Shown piece by piece: positions 44,745 through 55,293 of a stretch of 64,000 bases of DNA (its first letter is position 1; each line of letters starts with the position of its first letter). The stretch is from NCBI RefSeq assembly GCF_029277445.1, contig NZ_CP119566.1, positions 2,110,001 to 2,174,000 of the forward strand, given 5' to 3'. The position numbers and the translations under genes were made by a program. The notes beneath the pieces are model-generated. The model was not told the DNA's origin, did no database searches, and was given only the letters and a program-made list of their open reading frames with translations. The stretch comes from Pararhizobium qamdonense. GTDB lineage: Bacteria > Pseudomonadota > Alphaproteobacteria > Rhizobiales > Rhizobiaceae.

Positions 44745-45155
44745 TCAGGGGAGATGATCGGCATCGAAGACGGGATCGACGGGAAGCTGCAGGGCTGTCG
44801 CCAGCTGGTTGGTCTTGGCCGCAAGGGTGATGACGCGCAGGAGATCGGCATGCTCAGCGGCCGTCATGCCCTTGGCCTTTGCGGCCGCCGTGTGCGAATG
44901 GGCGCAGTAGCCGCAGCCATTGGTGACGGACACGGCGATATAGAGCATTTCCTTGACCAGCGGATCAAGCGCCGACGGCGTCGCCATCACGGTTTTGACC
45001 TCGGCCCAGGTCTTTTCGAGCAGGCCGCTGTCAAACGCGAGATAGTGCCACATATTGTTGATGAAATCGGATTTGCGTGTGGCCCTGATGTCGTCGAAGA
45101 CGGCTTTGACACGGGGATCGGATTCCGGATCAGGATGTTTTGCTGTCGTGCTCAT
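44745..45155 (-). CDS. AhpD/carboxymuconolactone decarboxylase-like protein
   Basis: A 136-residue helical protein of the CMD/AhpD superfamily. The redox motif CGYCAHSH (C-x-x-C followed by His) is intact, as in AhpD-like peroxidases or thiol reductases rather than true decarboxylases. LVKEMLYIAVSVTNGCGYC is the typical preceding helix. GGAGG precedes the ATG at 45155. It is reverse-strand, with a 94-base gap to uvrD and divergent from the RND operon. Substrate is unknown; peroxide or lipid-peroxide defence is plausible. Confidence 0.85.
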   Translation of the reverse strand: MSTTAKHPDPESDPRVKAVFDDIRATRKSDFINNMWHYLAFDSGLLEKTWAEVKTVMATPSALDPLVKEMLYIAVSVTNGCGYCAHSHTAAAKAKGMTAAEHADLLRVITLAAKTNQLATALQLPVDPVFDADHLP

Positions 45156-45246
45156 GGTGGGCCTCCGTTGCCATCGAGGCTAAGGCGCGGCGCATCTTGT
45201 GTCGAGTGGCTGAGATAAAGATCGTGGAACCCAAAAAGAGCTTTTG

Positions 45247-45293
45247 TTACAATTGTGTAATGATGGCATTTTAGCGTTGCCTGTATACGGCAA
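45247..45293 (+). promoter_or_regulatory. Two short dyads upstream of the RND efflux operon
   Basis: TTACAATTGTGTAA (45247-45260) and TTGCC-TGTATAC-GGCAA (45277-45293) lie between the divergent AhpD-like and RND genes. Such dyads are typical operator shapes for TetR or MarR repressors of efflux pumps. No regulator gene is adjacent and the arms are short, so this is a weak call. Confidence 0.3.
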
Positions 45294-45370
45294 ACATGAA
45301 TAGTTGCCGCAAATACTGCGGTTTTTGTGCCTCAATGGCCAAAACACGCTTGATTTAATTGGAGTTTTGC

Positions 45371-46585
45371 ATGCGGCTTTGGAAGCAGCTTTTGATCTGC
45401 CTGGTCATTCTTGTGGTCGGCCTTGGCGTCTGGGTTCGCTTCGTGCCGGGTGCAGCGGCAATCCTTGCCAAGGTTGGCGTGCCCGAGACAGTGCTGGCCT
45501 ATGCCGCAAAACCGGTGGATGCGGCCAAACAGGGAGGCGCACGGGTGCAGGGCGGCCAGAACCAGGGCGGCGGCAATCAGGCTGGCGGCACGCCGCTTGT
45601 CGTGACGCAGCCGGCCGATACCGCTGTTGTCAATGACAGGCTGAATGCGATCGGCAGCGGCGAGGCCATCCTGTCGGTCAGCGTCACGCCGCTTGCGACC
45701 GGCAATCTTTCCGACATCCTGGTCAAATCCGGCGACCGTATCGAAAAGGGGCAGGTGATTGCCACGCTCGACAGCGACGAGCAGAAGATCGCAGCCGCGC
45801 AGGCCAAGGTCGCCGTCGATAGCGCCGGCGAAAAGGTCGAGCGCAACCGCAAGCTCGGCAACGCCGTCTCGGTGGCCATCCTGCGTGAAGCCGAATTTGC
45901 CATGCAGGCTGCGCAACTGGCGCTGCAGACGGCGGAGCTGGATTTGAAGCGGCGCGATATCGCAGCGCCTTCCGGCGGCATCGTCGGCATTATCACGGCG
46001 CATCCGGGAGATTATGTCACGACCTCGACGTCGATCGCCGTGGTGGATGACCGCTCGCAGATCCTTGTCGATTTCTGGGTGCCGGAGCGGTTTTCGACCA
46101 TGGTTTCCGTCGGCCAGCCTGTTTCGGCAACCGCAATCGCGATGCCGACCTCTGAACTGTCCGGCGTCATCGACGCCATCGACAACCGCGTGGATCAGGC
46201 GAGCCGGACGTTGCGGGTGCGGGCGCGGATCGACAATCCCGACGATACGCTGCGGGCCGGCATGTCGTTTTCCGTTTCCGTGCGTTTCCCCGGAGACACC
46301 TATCCGACGGTCAACCCGCTGGCGATCCAGTGGAGCGCCGATGGCTCGTTCGTCTGGCGGGTTCAGGATGAGAAGTCGCAGCGGGTTCCCGTGAAAATCA
46401 TCCAGCGCAATTCCGACAAGGTGCTGGTCGACGCAAAGCTCGCCAAGGGCGATGCCCTGGTGATCGAGGGCGTGCAGCGGCTGCGCGATGGCGGTGCGGT
46501 TCGCATCGCCGGAGAGCCGCTGCAGCAGAAGCCGGCATCAGACAATCAGGAACAGAAGGTTTCCGAGGCGGAGGCGCCGAAATGA
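45371..46585 (+). CDS. RND efflux periplasmic adaptor (membrane fusion protein)
   Basis: A 404-residue adaptor that bridges an RND pump to an outer-membrane channel. It has an N-terminal anchor or uncleaved signal (about 5-22), then lipoyl halves (SGDRIEKGQVIATLDSDEQK, and IAAPSGGIVG). A short alpha-hairpin lies between them, with beta-barrel (SFSVSVRFPGDTY) and membrane-proximal domains after. GGAG seven bases before the ATG at 45371 supports the start. It overlaps the pump gene by four bases (ATGA at 46582). Its outer-membrane partner is not in the window. Confidence 0.93.
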   Translation: MRLWKQLLICLVILVVGLGVWVRFVPGAAAILAKVGVPETVLAYAAKPVDAAKQGGARVQGGQNQGGGNQAGGTPLVVTQPADTAVVNDRLNAIGSGEAILSVSVTPLATGNLSDILVKSGDRIEKGQVIATLDSDEQKIAAAQAKVAVDSAGEKVERNRKLGNAVSVAILREAEFAMQAAQLALQTAELDLKRRDIAAPSGGIVGIITAHPGDYVTTSTSIAVVDDRSQILVDFWVPERFSTMVSVGQPVSATAIAMPTSELSGVIDAIDNRVDQASRTLRVRARIDNPDDTLRAGMSFSVSVRFPGDTYPTVNPLAIQWSADGSFVWRVQDEKSQRVPVKIIQRNSDKVLVDAKLAKGDALVIEGVQRLRDGGAVRIAGEPLQQKPASDNQEQKVSEAEAPK

Positions 46586-49500
46586 GCGGCGGTTCCGGGC
46601 ACAAAGGGGCTGGCACCGCAGGCTTTACGGCGCTGTTCATTCGCAGGCCGATCTTTGCGCTTGTCGTCAATACGCTGATCATCGTTGCAGGTCTTGCGGC
46701 ACTGAACGGCATTGAAATCCGCGAATTGCCGCAGGTGGATCAGCCGGTGGTGTCGGTCAATACCCAGTTCGACGGTGCTTCGCCCGAAACGGTGGACCGC
46801 GAACTGACCTCGGTGATCGAGGGTGCCGTTTCGCGCGTGCAGGGCATCAAGGACATTTCCTCGACCTCGCAATATGCGCAGAGCCGCGTCACGCTGCAGT
46901 TTTCCGATACGACCGATATCGGCCAGGCGTCCAATGATATCCGCGATGCGCTCGGACGCGTCAGCAACCAGTTGCCGGAGGATGCCGACGAGCCGCGCAT
47001 CGTCAAGGCCGATGCCGACAGTCAGCCGATCATGCGCCTGGCGCTGACATCCGACACGCTGTCGATGGAGGACCTGACGCTTCTGGCCGAAAACGAGATC
47101 ACCGACCGGCTGGCAGCCGTCGAGGGTGTCGCCGATGTGCAGATCAACGGCGACCAGGAAAAGATCTTCCGCATTGATATCAACCAGTCGAAGCTTGCCA
47201 GCCGTGGCCTGACGGTTGCCAATCTGCGCACAAGCCTTGCCACCGCCTCGCTCGACGTGCCGGCGGGCTCGCTGACCAGCGTCAACCAGGATATTTCGGT
47301 GCGCGCCACCGCCGATCTGCAGACGCCGGAACAGTTTGAAAACCTCCTGCTTGGCGACAATGTCCGGCTTGGCGATATCGCCACGGTGACGCTCGGTCCG
47401 GATATCGGCACGTCCTCGCTGCGCTCGGATGGACGCCAAGGCATCGGCCTTGGCATCATCCGCCAGGCACAGTCCAATACGTTGGATATTTCCGAGGGCG
47501 TGAAGACGGCGGTGACCACCATTGCCGAAATTCTGCCGAAGGGCACACAGCTCAAGGTGACCAGCGATGACGCCGTGTTCATCGAGGGCGCCATCCACGA
47601 GGTCGAAATCGCGCTGATCGCCTCGGTGATCATTGTCACCCTGGTGATCTACATGTTCCTGCTCGACTGGCGGGCAACGCTCATTCCGACGCTGACCATG
47701 CCGATCGCGCTGATCGGCACCTGTGCGGCGATCTACATGGCCGGTTTCTCGATCAATATTTTGACGCTTCTCGCTATCGTTCTGGCAACGGGACTGGTGG
47801 TGGACGATGCGATCGTGGTTCTGGAAAACATCGTGCGGCGGCGAGGCGAGGGCATGGGGCCGCGCGCTGCCGCGGTGCTCGGCACGCTCGAAGTGTTCTT
47901 CGCCGTCATCGCGACGACCGCGACGCTTGCCGCCGTTTTCGTGCCCTTGTCCTTCCTGCCGGGGCAGACCGGCGGCTTGTTCCGCGAGTTCGGCTTCGTG
48001 CTGGCCTTTGCCATTCTGCTTTCCGCCTTCGTTTCTTTGACGCTGTGTCCGATGCTGGCCTCGCGCATGCTGAAGCCGCATGCCGAAAACCATGGCCATA
48101 CCGGCTTCATGGGCCGGATCGGTGCATTTGCGGCGGCTTTCTACCGGCGAACGCTGGGCGCCTGCCTCAATTCACCGCTGATCGTCTTCATGGTTGCCAT
48201 CATGGTGACGGCTGCCGGGGGCGGGGCGTTCACGCTGCTCAAATCGGAGCTGACGCCGACGGAGGACCGGTCGCGCATCATGGTGCGTATCCAGGCGCCG
48301 CAGGGCGTGTCGCTGGAATATACCCAGGCGCAGATGCGCCGGGTCGAGGATGGCCTGAAGCCGCTGGTCGATAATGGCGAGATCGCCAATGTCTTTTCCG
48401 TGTCCGGCCAGGGCGGCGCGGTCAATACGGGGTTCATGGTGCTGACGCTGGCGCCCTGGAGCGACCGCGACCGCACGCAGCAGCAGATTTCGGCGGATAT
48501 TACCAAGATCACCTCGAATATCCCTTCGATCCGCGCCTTCCCGATCCAGCCGAACAGCCTTGGCATTCGCGGTGCGGGCAACGGCCTGCAGGTGGCGCTG
48601 GTGGGCAATGATTACGCCAAGCTCGGCGATGCCGCAGCCAAACTGGTGCGGCAGATGGAAGACAGCGGCAGTTTCGAAAATGTCCGCCTGAACTATGAGG
48701 CCAACCAGGCGCAGCTCTCGGTGACGATCGACCGCGACCGCGCATCCGATCTGGGCATCGATATTGTCGGCCTGTCGGCCGCACTTCAGGCGATGCTTGA
48801 TGGCAATAGCGTGCTCGATGTGTATGTCGAGGGCGAATCCTATCCGGTCAAGCTGTTGTCGACCACCAATCCGGTCAACGACCCGACGGACCTGCAGAAC
48901 ATCTTTCTGAAAACCGGCGACGGCAAGATCGTGCCGATGTCGACCATCGCATCGGTCGAGGAAAAAGCCGTTGCGCCGCAATTGTCGCGCGAGCAGCAGC
49001 TCCGGTCGGTGTCGCTGTCTGGAGGCCTCACGTCCGGCATTGCGCTCGGCGATGCCCTGGCCATGGTCCAGCAGATGGCCGAACCGCTCCTGCCGCCGGG
49101 CTCGCGCGTAGTGCCGCTGGCCGAAGCCGCGACGCTCGACGAAAATGCCAATGGCATGTTTGTCACCTTCGGGTTTGCGCTGGTCATCATCTTCCTGGTG
49201 CTGGCGGCGCAGTTCGAAAGCCTGATCAGCGGCCTGATCATCATGTCGACCGTGCCGCTCGGCCTTGCCTGCGCCGTGTTTGCCATGCTGCTGACGGGTA
49301 ATACGCTGAACATCTACAGCCAGATCGGACTGGTGCTGCTGGTCGGCATCATGGCGAAGAACGGTATCCTGATCGTCGAATTTGCCAACCAGCTGCGCGA
49401 CCGTGGCGAGGACCTGCGCTCGGCGATCGAGAATGCGGCCAATATCCGCCTGCGCCCGGTGATGATGACGATGATCGCCACCATTGTCGGGGCGGTGCCG

Positions 49501-49719
49501 CTTGTCATGGCAAGCGGGGCGGGTGCCGAAGCGCGCGTCGCGCTCGGCTGGGTGCTGGTCGGCGGTCTTGGCCTTGCCACCATCGTCACGCTTTACCTGA
49601 CCCCTGTCGCCTATCTGGTCATCGGCCGGTTTACCAAGCCGCATGTGGACGAGGAACGGCGGCTGCAGACCGAGATGCGGCATGCCGAGACGCTGCAATT
49701 GGCGGAGGCTGCGGAATAG
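46582..49719 (+). CDS. RND-family multidrug efflux permease
   Basis: A 1045-residue proton-driven inner-membrane pump with 12 membrane segments and two large periplasmic loops. The start FIRRPIFALVVNTLIIVAG and QVDQPVVSVNT are typical of the HAE1 family. The proton-relay Asp pair is in GLVVDDAIVVLENI (membrane segment 4). GIMAKNGILIVEFANQLRDRG carries the conserved Lys of segment 10. It is coupled to the adaptor gene upstream. Exported substrate is unknown; drugs, bile-type or plant compounds are possible. No TolC-like gene follows. Confidence 0.95.
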   Translation: MSGGSGHKGAGTAGFTALFIRRPIFALVVNTLIIVAGLAALNGIEIRELPQVDQPVVSVNTQFDGASPETVDRELTSVIEGAVSRVQGIKDISSTSQYAQSRVTLQFSDTTDIGQASNDIRDALGRVSNQLPEDADEPRIVKADADSQPIMRLALTSDTLSMEDLTLLAENEITDRLAAVEGVADVQINGDQEKIFRIDINQSKLASRGLTVANLRTSLATASLDVPAGSLTSVNQDISVRATADLQTPEQFENLLLGDNVRLGDIATVTLGPDIGTSSLRSDGRQGIGLGIIRQAQSNTLDISEGVKTAVTTIAEILPKGTQLKVTSDDAVFIEGAIHEVEIALIASVIIVTLVIYMFLLDWRATLIPTLTMPIALIGTCAAIYMAGFSINILTLLAIVLATGLVVDDAIVVLENIVRRRGEGMGPRAAAVLGTLEVFFAVIATTATLAAVFVPLSFLPGQTGGLFREFGFVLAFAILLSAFVSLTLCPMLASRMLKPHAENHGHTGFMGRIGAFAAAFYRRTLGACLNSPLIVFMVAIMVTAAGGGAFTLLKSELTPTEDRSRIMVRIQAPQGVSLEYTQAQMRRVEDGLKPLVDNGEIANVFSVSGQGGAVNTGFMVLTLAPWSDRDRTQQQISADITKITSNIPSIRAFPIQPNSLGIRGAGNGLQVALVGNDYAKLGDAAAKLVRQMEDSGSFENVRLNYEANQAQLSVTIDRDRASDLGIDIVGLSAALQAMLDGNSVLDVYVEGESYPVKLLSTTNPVNDPTDLQNIFLKTGDGKIVPMSTIASVEEKAVAPQLSREQQLRSVSLSGGLTSGIALGDALAMVQQMAEPLLPPGSRVVPLAEAATLDENANGMFVTFGFALVIIFLVLAAQFESLISGLIIMSTVPLGLACAVFAMLLTGNTLNIYSQIGLVLLVGIMAKNGILIVEFANQLRDRGEDLRSAIENAANIRLRPVMMTMIATIVGAVPLVMASGAGAEARVALGWVLVGGLGLATIVTLYLTPVAYLVIGRFTKPHVDEERRLQTEMRHAETLQLAEAAE

Positions 49720-49942
49720 GGCGTGCGGCGGACCAGAGGTTCGCCGTCCTTTTCCGCTCTGCGCCCGTTTCGCTGCACAGGCTATTTCTCCCCTGTGTCC
49801 GGACTGTCTCACTTTGTCGCAATTCTTTGCTAAACCCGTCACTTACCAGATGAGGTTCTGGACAAAGTGATTCCGATTTGCACAGTAGAGCGTTGAAATC
49901 TAAGAATTTCCGCAGAACGAGGCGGAAGTTCGGGGGAGAGGC

Positions 49943-51352
49943 ATGGCACTGAAGGCGATCAAGGCGGGCAGCCGCAACGAAACCGGCATTACAGCCGCAT
50001 TGCAGCTGTTGAATGCGCGGTTCGGCGATCGATTCCAGACCGGCGAGGCCATTCGTGCCCAGCATGCGCATTCGACCACCTATATCCCGGCGCAACTGCC
50101 GGACGGCGTGGTTTTTCCAGATAGTGCCCAGGAGGTCGAGGCCATCGTCGCGATTGCCAGCGAACACGGTGTTCCGCTGATCGCCTTTGGCACCGGCTCG
50201 TCGCTGGAAGGTCATATCAACGCACCGCATGGCGGCATCAGCGTTGACATGAGCCGCATGGATAAGGTGCTGGAGGTCAATGCCAGCGACTTCGATTGCA
50301 CGGTGGAGCCGGGTATCACCCGCGAAGCGCTGAACGTCTATCTGCGCGATACCGGCCTGTTCTTTCCGATCGATCCTGGCGCCAATGCCTCGATCGGCGG
50401 CATGGCTTCCACCCGCGCGTCCGGCACCAATGCCGTGCGCTATGGCACGATGAAGGACAATGTGCTCGCGGTCACCGCTGTGACGGCGGGCGGCAGGCAA
50501 ATCCGCACCGCGCACCGCGCCAAGAAATCATCGGCCGGTTACGATCTGACCCGCCTGTTCGTCGGGGCGGAGGGCACGCTCGGCATCCTGACCTCGGTCA
50601 CGTTGAAGCTGCAGGGCATTCCCGAGATGATCGCCGGCGGCGTCTGCGCGTTTCCCTCGGTGGGCGATGCCTGCAATACGGTGATCCTGACCATCCAGTC
50701 TGGCATTCCGGTGGCGCGTATCGAGCTGCTCGATGCCTTGCAGATGAAGGCGAGCAATGCCTATTCGGGGCTTTCCTTCGCTGAAGCCCCGACATTGTTC
50801 GTCGAGTTTCACGGCAATGCCGAGAGCGTCGCCCTGCAGTCCAGGCAATTCGCCGAGATCGCGGCGGAATTCGGCAGTTCGCCATTCCAATGGACGGCCA
50901 ATACCGAGGAGCGCAATGCGCTGTGGAAGGCGCGGCACGATGCCTATTGGGCACAGAAGAGCCTGGCGCCGGGGCTGGCCATTCTCTCCACCGATGTCTG
51001 CGTGCCGATTTCGCGGCTCGCCGATTGCGTCGAGGAAACGCATGAGGACATCGCCGCGCACAACCTGATCGCCCCGATCGTCGGCCATGCGGGCGACGGA
51101 AATTTTCATGTCGGTCTATTGTTCGACGACAAGAACAATGCCGATATTGCGACGGCGGAAGCCTTTGTGGAGCGGCTGAATGCGCGGGCATTGGCCATGG
51201 ATGGCACCTGCACCGGCGAGCATGGCATCGGCCAGGGCAAGATGCCGTTTCTACAGGCCGAGCTTGGGGACACGCTGGATCTGATGCGCCAGATCAAGCG
51301 CGCGCTCGATCCCGGCAATATCTTCAATCCCGGCAAGATTTTTGACATGTGA
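49943..51352 (+). CDS. FAD-linked 2-hydroxyacid oxidase (D-lactate dehydrogenase/GlcD type)
   Basis: A 469-residue flavoprotein. The PCMH-type FAD domain occupies about residues 45-225, with FGTGSSLEGHINA and DPGANASIGGMASTRASGTNA. A C-terminal cap domain follows, with GHAGDGNFHVG (metal-binding His) and GEHGIGQGKM. These are typical of cytochrome-linked D-lactate dehydrogenase and the glycolate oxidase GlcD. A single gene without glcE or glcF neighbours favours a D-lactate dehydrogenase (LDHD-like) role. GGGGGAGAGG precedes the ATG. About 220 bases before it hold no other gene. Confidence 0.9.
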   Translation: MALKAIKAGSRNETGITAALQLLNARFGDRFQTGEAIRAQHAHSTTYIPAQLPDGVVFPDSAQEVEAIVAIASEHGVPLIAFGTGSSLEGHINAPHGGISVDMSRMDKVLEVNASDFDCTVEPGITREALNVYLRDTGLFFPIDPGANASIGGMASTRASGTNAVRYGTMKDNVLAVTAVTAGGRQIRTAHRAKKSSAGYDLTRLFVGAEGTLGILTSVTLKLQGIPEMIAGGVCAFPSVGDACNTVILTIQSGIPVARIELLDALQMKASNAYSGLSFAEAPTLFVEFHGNAESVALQSRQFAEIAAEFGSSPFQWTANTEERNALWKARHDAYWAQKSLAPGLAILSTDVCVPISRLADCVEETHEDIAAHNLIAPIVGHAGDGNFHVGLLFDDKNNADIATAEAFVERLNARALAMDGTCTGEHGIGQGKMPFLQAELGDTLDLMRQIKRALDPGNIFNPGKIFDM

Positions 51353-51433
51353 AAATGGCGGGTGGGTGTTAAGGAGGGATAGGCGCCGGTAAGGTGCTGT
51401 CTTCCTCCGTCGAATGGATAGGATTTCCAACTG

Positions 51434-54400
51434 GTGCTTTCGCGAATTCTGGTCTTTGTCGGTGGTCTCCTGGTCGTGGCGCTGTTTGCCGCGCTGATTG
51501 CGCCACTGTTCGTGGATTGGACCGATTTCCGCAAGGATTTCGAGCGTGAGGCGACCCGGATCATGGGCAAGCCCGTGGTCGTCCATGGCAGCGTCGATGC
51601 CCGGCTCATTCCCTTTCCCTCGGTAACGCTCAACGATGTGCGCGTCGGCCACTCCGAAACCGGCGAGCCGCTGATCCAGGTCGAGCATTTCTCGATGGAT
51701 GCCGAGCTTGCACCTTTCCTGTCCGGCGAAGCCCTGATCTTCGACATGCGGCTGGAGCAGCCCAAGGCGAAGATCCGGCTTTTGCCCGATGGGACGCTCG
51801 ACTGGGCGCGTGGCCGCAGGGCCTCCATCCCGGCAAAGACTGTCATCCTTGAAAATGTCGCCATCACCGGCGGCCAGATCGATTTTATCGACGAGCAGAC
51901 GGGCCGCACCCGGCGCGTTACCGGGCTTGAGGCCGATCTGTCGGCGCGCTCGCTCGCCGGTCCGTGGAAGATGGAAGGCCGTGCCGCGCTGGATGGCGAA
52001 GCCGGTAGCTTTGCCTTTTCCAGCAGCGAAGCCGATGAGACCGGCACGCTCGGCCTACGCTCGCGGCTAACCCCCGACAAGCGGCCCTTCGGCGTCGAAC
52101 TCGATGGCGACCTGAAGATCGTCGATTTCAAACCGGTCTATCAGGGCAAGTTCACGTTGACGGAAACCAGGCCGGCGGAAGCGCAGAAGCCGCAGGACAA
52201 ATCGGCCGCATTGCGGGTGACTGGCGGGTTCGAGCTCACCAATGAACGCATTCGTGTTCCCGATTACCGCCTCGAGATCGGTCCCAAGGACGATCCGTAT
52301 CTGGTGACGGGGGAGGCGACGCTCGATACCGGCAAGGACCAGGAATTCCTGCTTCTGGCCGATGGCCAGCAGATCGACGTCAGCCGCATCGGCAATGCCG
52401 GGGCTGCCGGCAAGACCGGCCGCGATCCCGCCATATCGGTGCGCCAGCGGCTTGCGGCGATCATGGCGATCGCAGCCGATATTCCGATACCGCAGGTGCC
52501 GGGGCGGGCGAGCCTGAAACTGCCGGCCATCGTCATCGGCGACACGACGGTGCGCGACGTGCGTCTGGACCTGCGGCCCGACGGTGTTGGATGGATGGTG
52601 GACAACGCGGTGGCACAATTGCCCGGCCGCACGCAATTTGAAGCCAAGGGGCGGTTGCAGCTGACGGGTTTGCGCGCGTTTCGCGGCGAGATGCTGGTTG
52701 CCTCCAACCAGCCTTCGGGACTGGCCACCTGGCTTGCAGGCTCCGTCGATCCGGCCATCCGCAAATTGAAGACCGCCGGCTTTTCGGCAACGGTCAACCT
52801 CACGGATAGTTTGCAGCAGTTCGAGCGGCTGGAAGTGGCGGCCGGTCCTGCCGTGCTGCGAGGCCGCATCGAACGGCAGGCGCTGGAGGGGTCGCCGCCC
52901 AACCTGTCTTTGCAGCTGAATGGCAACAGCATCGATCTGGAAGCGCTGCAGGCGCTGGCAGGCCTGGTGGCCGGCGACGCTTCCACTGGGACGCTTCTGT
53001 CGCACACGATCGCGGCCGATCTTTCGGCGGACAAGTTTTCCGCGTTTGGCGAGGATGCGAGCGATGTTCAGCTGGTGGCGACGCTGAAGAACGGCCAGTT
53101 GCAGGCCGAGCGCGTGTCGATCGGCGATATCGCTGGTACGCAGCTGGCGCTGTCCGGCCGCATGGGGGGCGACATGACCGCGCCCGTCATCTCGGCCAAG
53201 ATGAAGCTGGCATCGCCGGATCTCACGCCTTTCCTCAAAATGATCGAGCGTCATGCCGAAGCGCATCCGGCGCTGGAACGGCTGGTGAAAAGCGCCCCCT
53301 ATTACAGCAATGCGGCGCTGGACCTGACCCTGTCGTCCGGCAGCCAGGACGGCAAGGCTCCGGTGACATTTGGCATTATCGGCTCGGCCAACGGCACCAA
53401 GATCGCTGCCAATTATCAGGCACCTGATATTACGCAGGCGCTTGCGGGGCAGGGCATTCTCCTGGAAGCGACGATGGAAAATCCGTCGGCGCCGGTTCTG
53501 CTCGGCCAGGTCGGTTTCGACCCCTTGCCGTTCGATGCCGACGAGAACGCCATCCTGTCGGTCAAGCTGCAAGGCACCGATGGCCAGAAGGCCAATGCCG
53601 GGCTGACATTCACGACGGCGCGCACGGCGTTTTCGGCCAATGGCGATATCGATCTGTCGCGGGATCATTTTCTGTCCGGTCAATCGAAGATTTCGCTGGA
53701 AAGCCAGGATTTCGAGCCGTTCCTTCTCCTGCAGGGGATCGGCCTGCCGCAGATGGGCACGGGCCTGCCGCTGGCGCTCAAGGCAGATGTCGTCACGACG
53801 CCGGATGCGGTGACCCTTTCGGCAATCGATGGAAGGGCTGATGGAAACGCCTTTTCGGGCAGCTTTACGATCGACCGGAAAATGCCGGGCAAGGCGACCG
53901 GCCAGATCGCACTCGACACACTCGATCTGGCATGGGTGGGCGAGGGCATCCTCGGCACCGTGCAGGATGGAGCCAGCGGTGATCTGTCATCCTCGCCGGT
54001 GGTCCAGCCGGCCTGGAGCGGGTTCGATATTGCCGTTGATGTCTCCGCCAAGCGTTTCTGGCCCGGCGTCTACGGGGCCGTTTCCGATATGTCGGGCAAG
54101 CTTTTATGGAAAGGCGACCAGGTCTCGATCGATACGCTCTCGGGCAATTGGCTGGGCGGAAAGATCGATGGGCGCCTTTTGCTCGGCAATGGCGATGGCT
54201 CCGGCTTCTTCCAGACGCGGCTGAACCTCAAGGACGGCGATCTGGCGGCGGCGGTGTGGAAAACCGGTGGCGCGGCGGTCGCAGAGGGCAAGTTCGACCT
54301 GACGATCGCCATCGAGGCATCCGGAAAGACGGCAAAGGCGATGGCGGAATCGGCCAGCGGCTCGGGGACCGCCACCTTGCGCGATACCGTTGTGCATGGG

Positions 54401-55243
54401 CTGAACAGTGCTGCCCTGCCGGACATCATGGCGGCTGCGGATGGCATCGAGGGCGATATTACGCCTGCCTCCGTGACGCCATTGGCCGAGAGCTCCGTCT
54501 TTTCCGGGCAGACGCCCTTGGGAGCCGTGACGGTGCCGTTCAGCATTGCCGGCGGAACGTTGCGGGCTCAGAACATTACCTCGGGGGATAGTGCTGCCAA
54601 TTTCTCGGGAAATCTGGAGGTCAGCTTTCCCGACGAACGGATGACAGGCGATCTTACGGTCGATTTTCTGCCCGGTGAAAATGCGCTGACGGGTGCCGAG
54701 GCGCAGGTCAATCTTGAATTTGCCGGGCTCTTGCATTCGCCCGGCCTGACATTCGATGCCACCGACCTGTCGAACTTCCTGTCGCTCAGGGCCTTCGAGC
54801 GCGAGCGCCGCCGGGTCGAGACGCTGCAGGCAAATGTTTTGGAAAAGCAGCGGCTGCGGCGCGAAGTGGCGCTCTACAAGGCCAATGCCACCGAGCGCGA
54901 AGCCGCACGCCTGCGCGCTGTCGAGGAGCAGCGCCGGCGCGAGATGGCGGCGCGTGAGGCTGCGCGGCAAAAGGCAGAGGCTGATGCCAAGGCGCAGGCC
55001 GACAAGAAGGCCGCTGAAGACGCGGCCGCCGCAAAAGCTGCCCAGGACGCGGCAAAAAGAGCCGAGGAACAGAAAAGCCGGAGCCTTTTGCCGTTCGATC
55101 CAAGCGGCGGAGCAATTGGCGGCGAAGAATTCACCGCGCCGCAGGGCGGCACCCAACAGCAGCCAGCCGGGCAGCCGCCTTCTATCCAGACCCCGCAGCA
55201 GGGGCTGAATTTCGAAGCCTTGCCGGGTGTGCGGCCGCAATAG
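51434..55243 (+). CDS. AsmA-family envelope protein, very large
   Basis: A 1269-residue protein. An N-terminal membrane segment (about 4-24) is followed by the AsmA signature DWTDFRKDFEREATRIMGKPV and RLIPFPSVTLNDVRVG. A very long beta-rich region then extends to a C-terminal AsmA-type repeat (about 900-1110). The last 150 residues are an Arg/Glu/Ala-rich coiled coil, then a Pro/Gln tail. AsmA-like proteins bridge the periplasm and are implicated in phospholipid transport to the outer membrane. GTG at 51434 with AGGAT upstream is the start. It stands alone. Confidence 0.88.
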   Translation: MLSRILVFVGGLLVVALFAALIAPLFVDWTDFRKDFEREATRIMGKPVVVHGSVDARLIPFPSVTLNDVRVGHSETGEPLIQVEHFSMDAELAPFLSGEALIFDMRLEQPKAKIRLLPDGTLDWARGRRASIPAKTVILENVAITGGQIDFIDEQTGRTRRVTGLEADLSARSLAGPWKMEGRAALDGEAGSFAFSSSEADETGTLGLRSRLTPDKRPFGVELDGDLKIVDFKPVYQGKFTLTETRPAEAQKPQDKSAALRVTGGFELTNERIRVPDYRLEIGPKDDPYLVTGEATLDTGKDQEFLLLADGQQIDVSRIGNAGAAGKTGRDPAISVRQRLAAIMAIAADIPIPQVPGRASLKLPAIVIGDTTVRDVRLDLRPDGVGWMVDNAVAQLPGRTQFEAKGRLQLTGLRAFRGEMLVASNQPSGLATWLAGSVDPAIRKLKTAGFSATVNLTDSLQQFERLEVAAGPAVLRGRIERQALEGSPPNLSLQLNGNSIDLEALQALAGLVAGDASTGTLLSHTIAADLSADKFSAFGEDASDVQLVATLKNGQLQAERVSIGDIAGTQLALSGRMGGDMTAPVISAKMKLASPDLTPFLKMIERHAEAHPALERLVKSAPYYSNAALDLTLSSGSQDGKAPVTFGIIGSANGTKIAANYQAPDITQALAGQGILLEATMENPSAPVLLGQVGFDPLPFDADENAILSVKLQGTDGQKANAGLTFTTARTAFSANGDIDLSRDHFLSGQSKISLESQDFEPFLLLQGIGLPQMGTGLPLALKADVVTTPDAVTLSAIDGRADGNAFSGSFTIDRKMPGKATGQIALDTLDLAWVGEGILGTVQDGASGDLSSSPVVQPAWSGFDIAVDVSAKRFWPGVYGAVSDMSGKLLWKGDQVSIDTLSGNWLGGKIDGRLLLGNGDGSGFFQTRLNLKDGDLAAAVWKTGGAAVAEGKFDLTIAIEASGKTAKAMAESASGSGTATLRDTVVHGLNSAALPDIMAAADGIEGDITPASVTPLAESSVFSGQTPLGAVTVPFSIAGGTLRAQNITSGDSAANFSGNLEVSFPDERMTGDLTVDFLPGENALTGAEAQVNLEFAGLLHSPGLTFDATDLSNFLSLRAFERERRRVETLQANVLEKQRLRREVALYKANATEREAARLRAVEEQRRREMAAREAARQKAEADAKAQADKKAAEDAAAAKAAQDAAKRAEEQKSRSLLPFDPSGGAIGGEEFTAPQGGTQQQPAGQPPSIQTPQQGLNFEALPGVRPQ

Positions 55244-55293
55244 GGTTTTGGAAGATCACGAGCAAAGCGGCGCCAGCGATGGATGCTAAAGGC

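Noticed and set aside
43196..44830. A 544-codon forward frame over uvrD
   Set aside because: Antisense to the helicase with all its motifs in order; composition typical of GC-rich shadow frames.
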